From Bacteroidetes bacterium UBA1935 (lineage in GTDB: Bacteria > Bacteroidota > Bacteroidia > Chitinophagales > Chitinophagaceae), in contig DDFF01000002.1 of the NCBI GenBank assembly GCA_002337045.1, forward strand, positions 47,989-111,988: a stretch of DNA of 64,000 bases, in the 5' to 3' direction. The position numbers were made by a program, and so were the translations under genes. A model generated the notes under the pieces. It was not told the DNA's origin. It did not search any database and saw only the letters and a program-made list of their open reading frames with translations. This document shows, piece by piece, positions 63,283-64,000 of this stretch; position 1 is the stretch's first letter; each line of letters starts with the position of its first letter.

Positions 63283-63873
63283 ATGGTACTATTCATTAAA
63301 AATATGTGTTGTGAACGGTGTGTTGCGACAGTAGGGAATATTTTAAACGAAATAGGACAACAATTCGTGGAAGTGAAAATTGGTGAAATTCGTTTAGAAG
63401 AGGAAATTTCGGAGAATGAAATTAGAAAAATAAATGACTCCCTGGAAAAACAGGGTTTTAGTTTGGTAGACAATCCCGCCGGAAAAACAGTCATTCAAAT
63501 CCAAGCATTATTATGTGCGTATGTTAGAGAGACAATTAACAATTCCGGTAAGATGCAAAAATTATCGACTTATATCGAAGGTAATTTACACCGTAGCTAC
63601 TATCACTTAAGTAAAACCTTTTCTTTGGAGACCGGCTTAACGATTGAGAAATACATTTTGGCATTGAAGATGGAGAAAGCGAAAGAATTAATATTAGAGA
63701 ATAAGCTTTCGTTATCATCAATTGGATGGCAATTAGGCTATGCAAGCTCACAGACCTTTAGTACACAATTTAGAAAGGTCACAGGTCTTACTCCTAGTGC
63801 ATTTAAATTAAATCCGAATCCCCCCAGGAAAGCATGGGATAAGCTTTTACCACAAGATTTCGAACAATCTTGA
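63283..63873 (+). CDS. AraC-family regulator with N-terminal HMA-like metal-binding domain
   Basis: 196 aa. Residues 1-70 resemble a heavy-metal-associated (ferredoxin-fold) domain with CCERC in the metal-loop position (MVLFIKNMCCERCVATVGNI). The C-terminal 100 residues are an AraC double helix-turn-helix (HLSKTFSLETGLTIEKYI, then GYASSQTFSTQFRKVTGLTP). It probably senses a metal, copper or mercury being natural guesses, and controls genes that may lie beyond 64000. The last 127 bp of the window hold no gene that I can see. Confidence 0.85.
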   Translation: MVLFIKNMCCERCVATVGNILNEIGQQFVEVKIGEIRLEEEISENEIRKINDSLEKQGFSLVDNPAGKTVIQIQALLCAYVRETINNSGKMQKLSTYIEGNLHRSYYHLSKTFSLETGLTIEKYILALKMEKAKELILENKLSLSSIGWQLGYASSQTFSTQFRKVTGLTPSAFKLNPNPPRKAWDKLLPQDFEQS

Positions 63874-64000
63874 TGTTAAAACGAACAGCCTTCTTTTAGT
63901 TTACAAATACCTTTAGAAAGGATATTTTCTTGACTGAAAACACGCTTGTTAGTATAGCATAAGCAGTGATTCAAATGTATGTCGTCAAGCTAAAGTTCAC

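Larger units (their letters stand above)
59293..64000. mobile_element. Integrated element at tRNA-Leu (left end; right end outside the window)
   Basis: It starts at or within the tRNA 3' end with a large serine recombinase gene pointing toward the tRNA, then small AT-rich genes, two DUF4248 genes, a broken HU gene, an IS transposase remnant and an HMA/AraC regulator. A direct repeat of the tRNA 3' end (attR) is not seen up to 64000. The extent is inferred from gene content and composition. Confidence 0.6.

Overview
The window looks like chromosomal DNA of a Bacteroidota bacterium, most like the Chitinophagaceae/Sphingobacteria side of the phylum. The reasons are TAnnTTTG-type -7 promoter boxes, weak Shine-Dalgarno signals, two M16 and one DPP-IV-type secreted peptidases, a SusC-like CarboxypepD_reg domain on a TonB receptor, LytTR/LytS-like signalling, DUF4248 genes and a GldM (gliding/type IX secretion) homologue. 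Species cannot be named from sequence alone.

Layout. 1-6.4 kb: partial FAD oxidoreductase, glmM, M16 peptidase, recA. 6.4-11 kb: a long recA upstream region with repeated TGTACA palindromes, a secreted or surface protein of unknown role, then an AT-rich orphan GldM-like gene lying between two mirror-image arrays of short palindromes. 11-20.5 kb: cysteine desulfurase, DinB-like protein, outer-membrane barrel, TrmH-type methylase, clpS, DPP-IV peptidase, YihY, a haem c/copper monooxygenase-like lipoprotein and a thioredoxin-fold protein. 20.7-24.4 kb: siderophore-type TonB receptor plus PepSY membrane protein. 24.4-27.8 kb: DUF763, fatty acid desaturase, lipid A-type acyltransferase. 27.8-31.3 kb: molybdopterin oxidoreductase, DUF7009 and fdhD in one overlapping operon. 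31.3-33.4 kb: a second AT-rich gene between palindrome arrays. 33.4-37 kb: DUF2200, hydrolase, then mobA, P-loop NTPase and membrane protein overlapping in one operon. 37-40 kb: two dihaem peroxidase homologues and an MbnP-family lipoprotein. 40-59 kb: MORN/TonB protein, TPR membrane protein, DOPA dioxygenase, a chaperone facing two small secreted beta proteins, the second M16 peptidase, a DegT-family enzyme with His in place of the PLP lysine, a LytS/LytTR two-component pair, a LiaF-like protein, GT2 and a histidine kinase.

From 59.2 kb the window enters an integrated element. A tRNA-Leu(GAG) gene is overlapped on the opposite strand by the 3' end of a large serine recombinase. Behind it lie small AT-rich genes, two DUF4248 genes, a broken HU gene, a transposase remnant and an HMA/AraC fusion regulator. 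The right end of the element is not in the window.

The least explained feature is a family of intergenic arrays. Cores of 5-7 nt (TGTCCCA, TTCCA, GTTCC, TTTTCAC, TGTTCG, GTACAC, GTTGAT) recur at about 8-10 nt spacing and are usually followed by their own reverse complement. They bracket two AT-rich genes (9160-10650 and 31748-32917), with a TGTCCCA block always closest to the gene. The pair around the GldM-like gene contains a 35-bp perfect inverted repeat about 1.9 kb apart.
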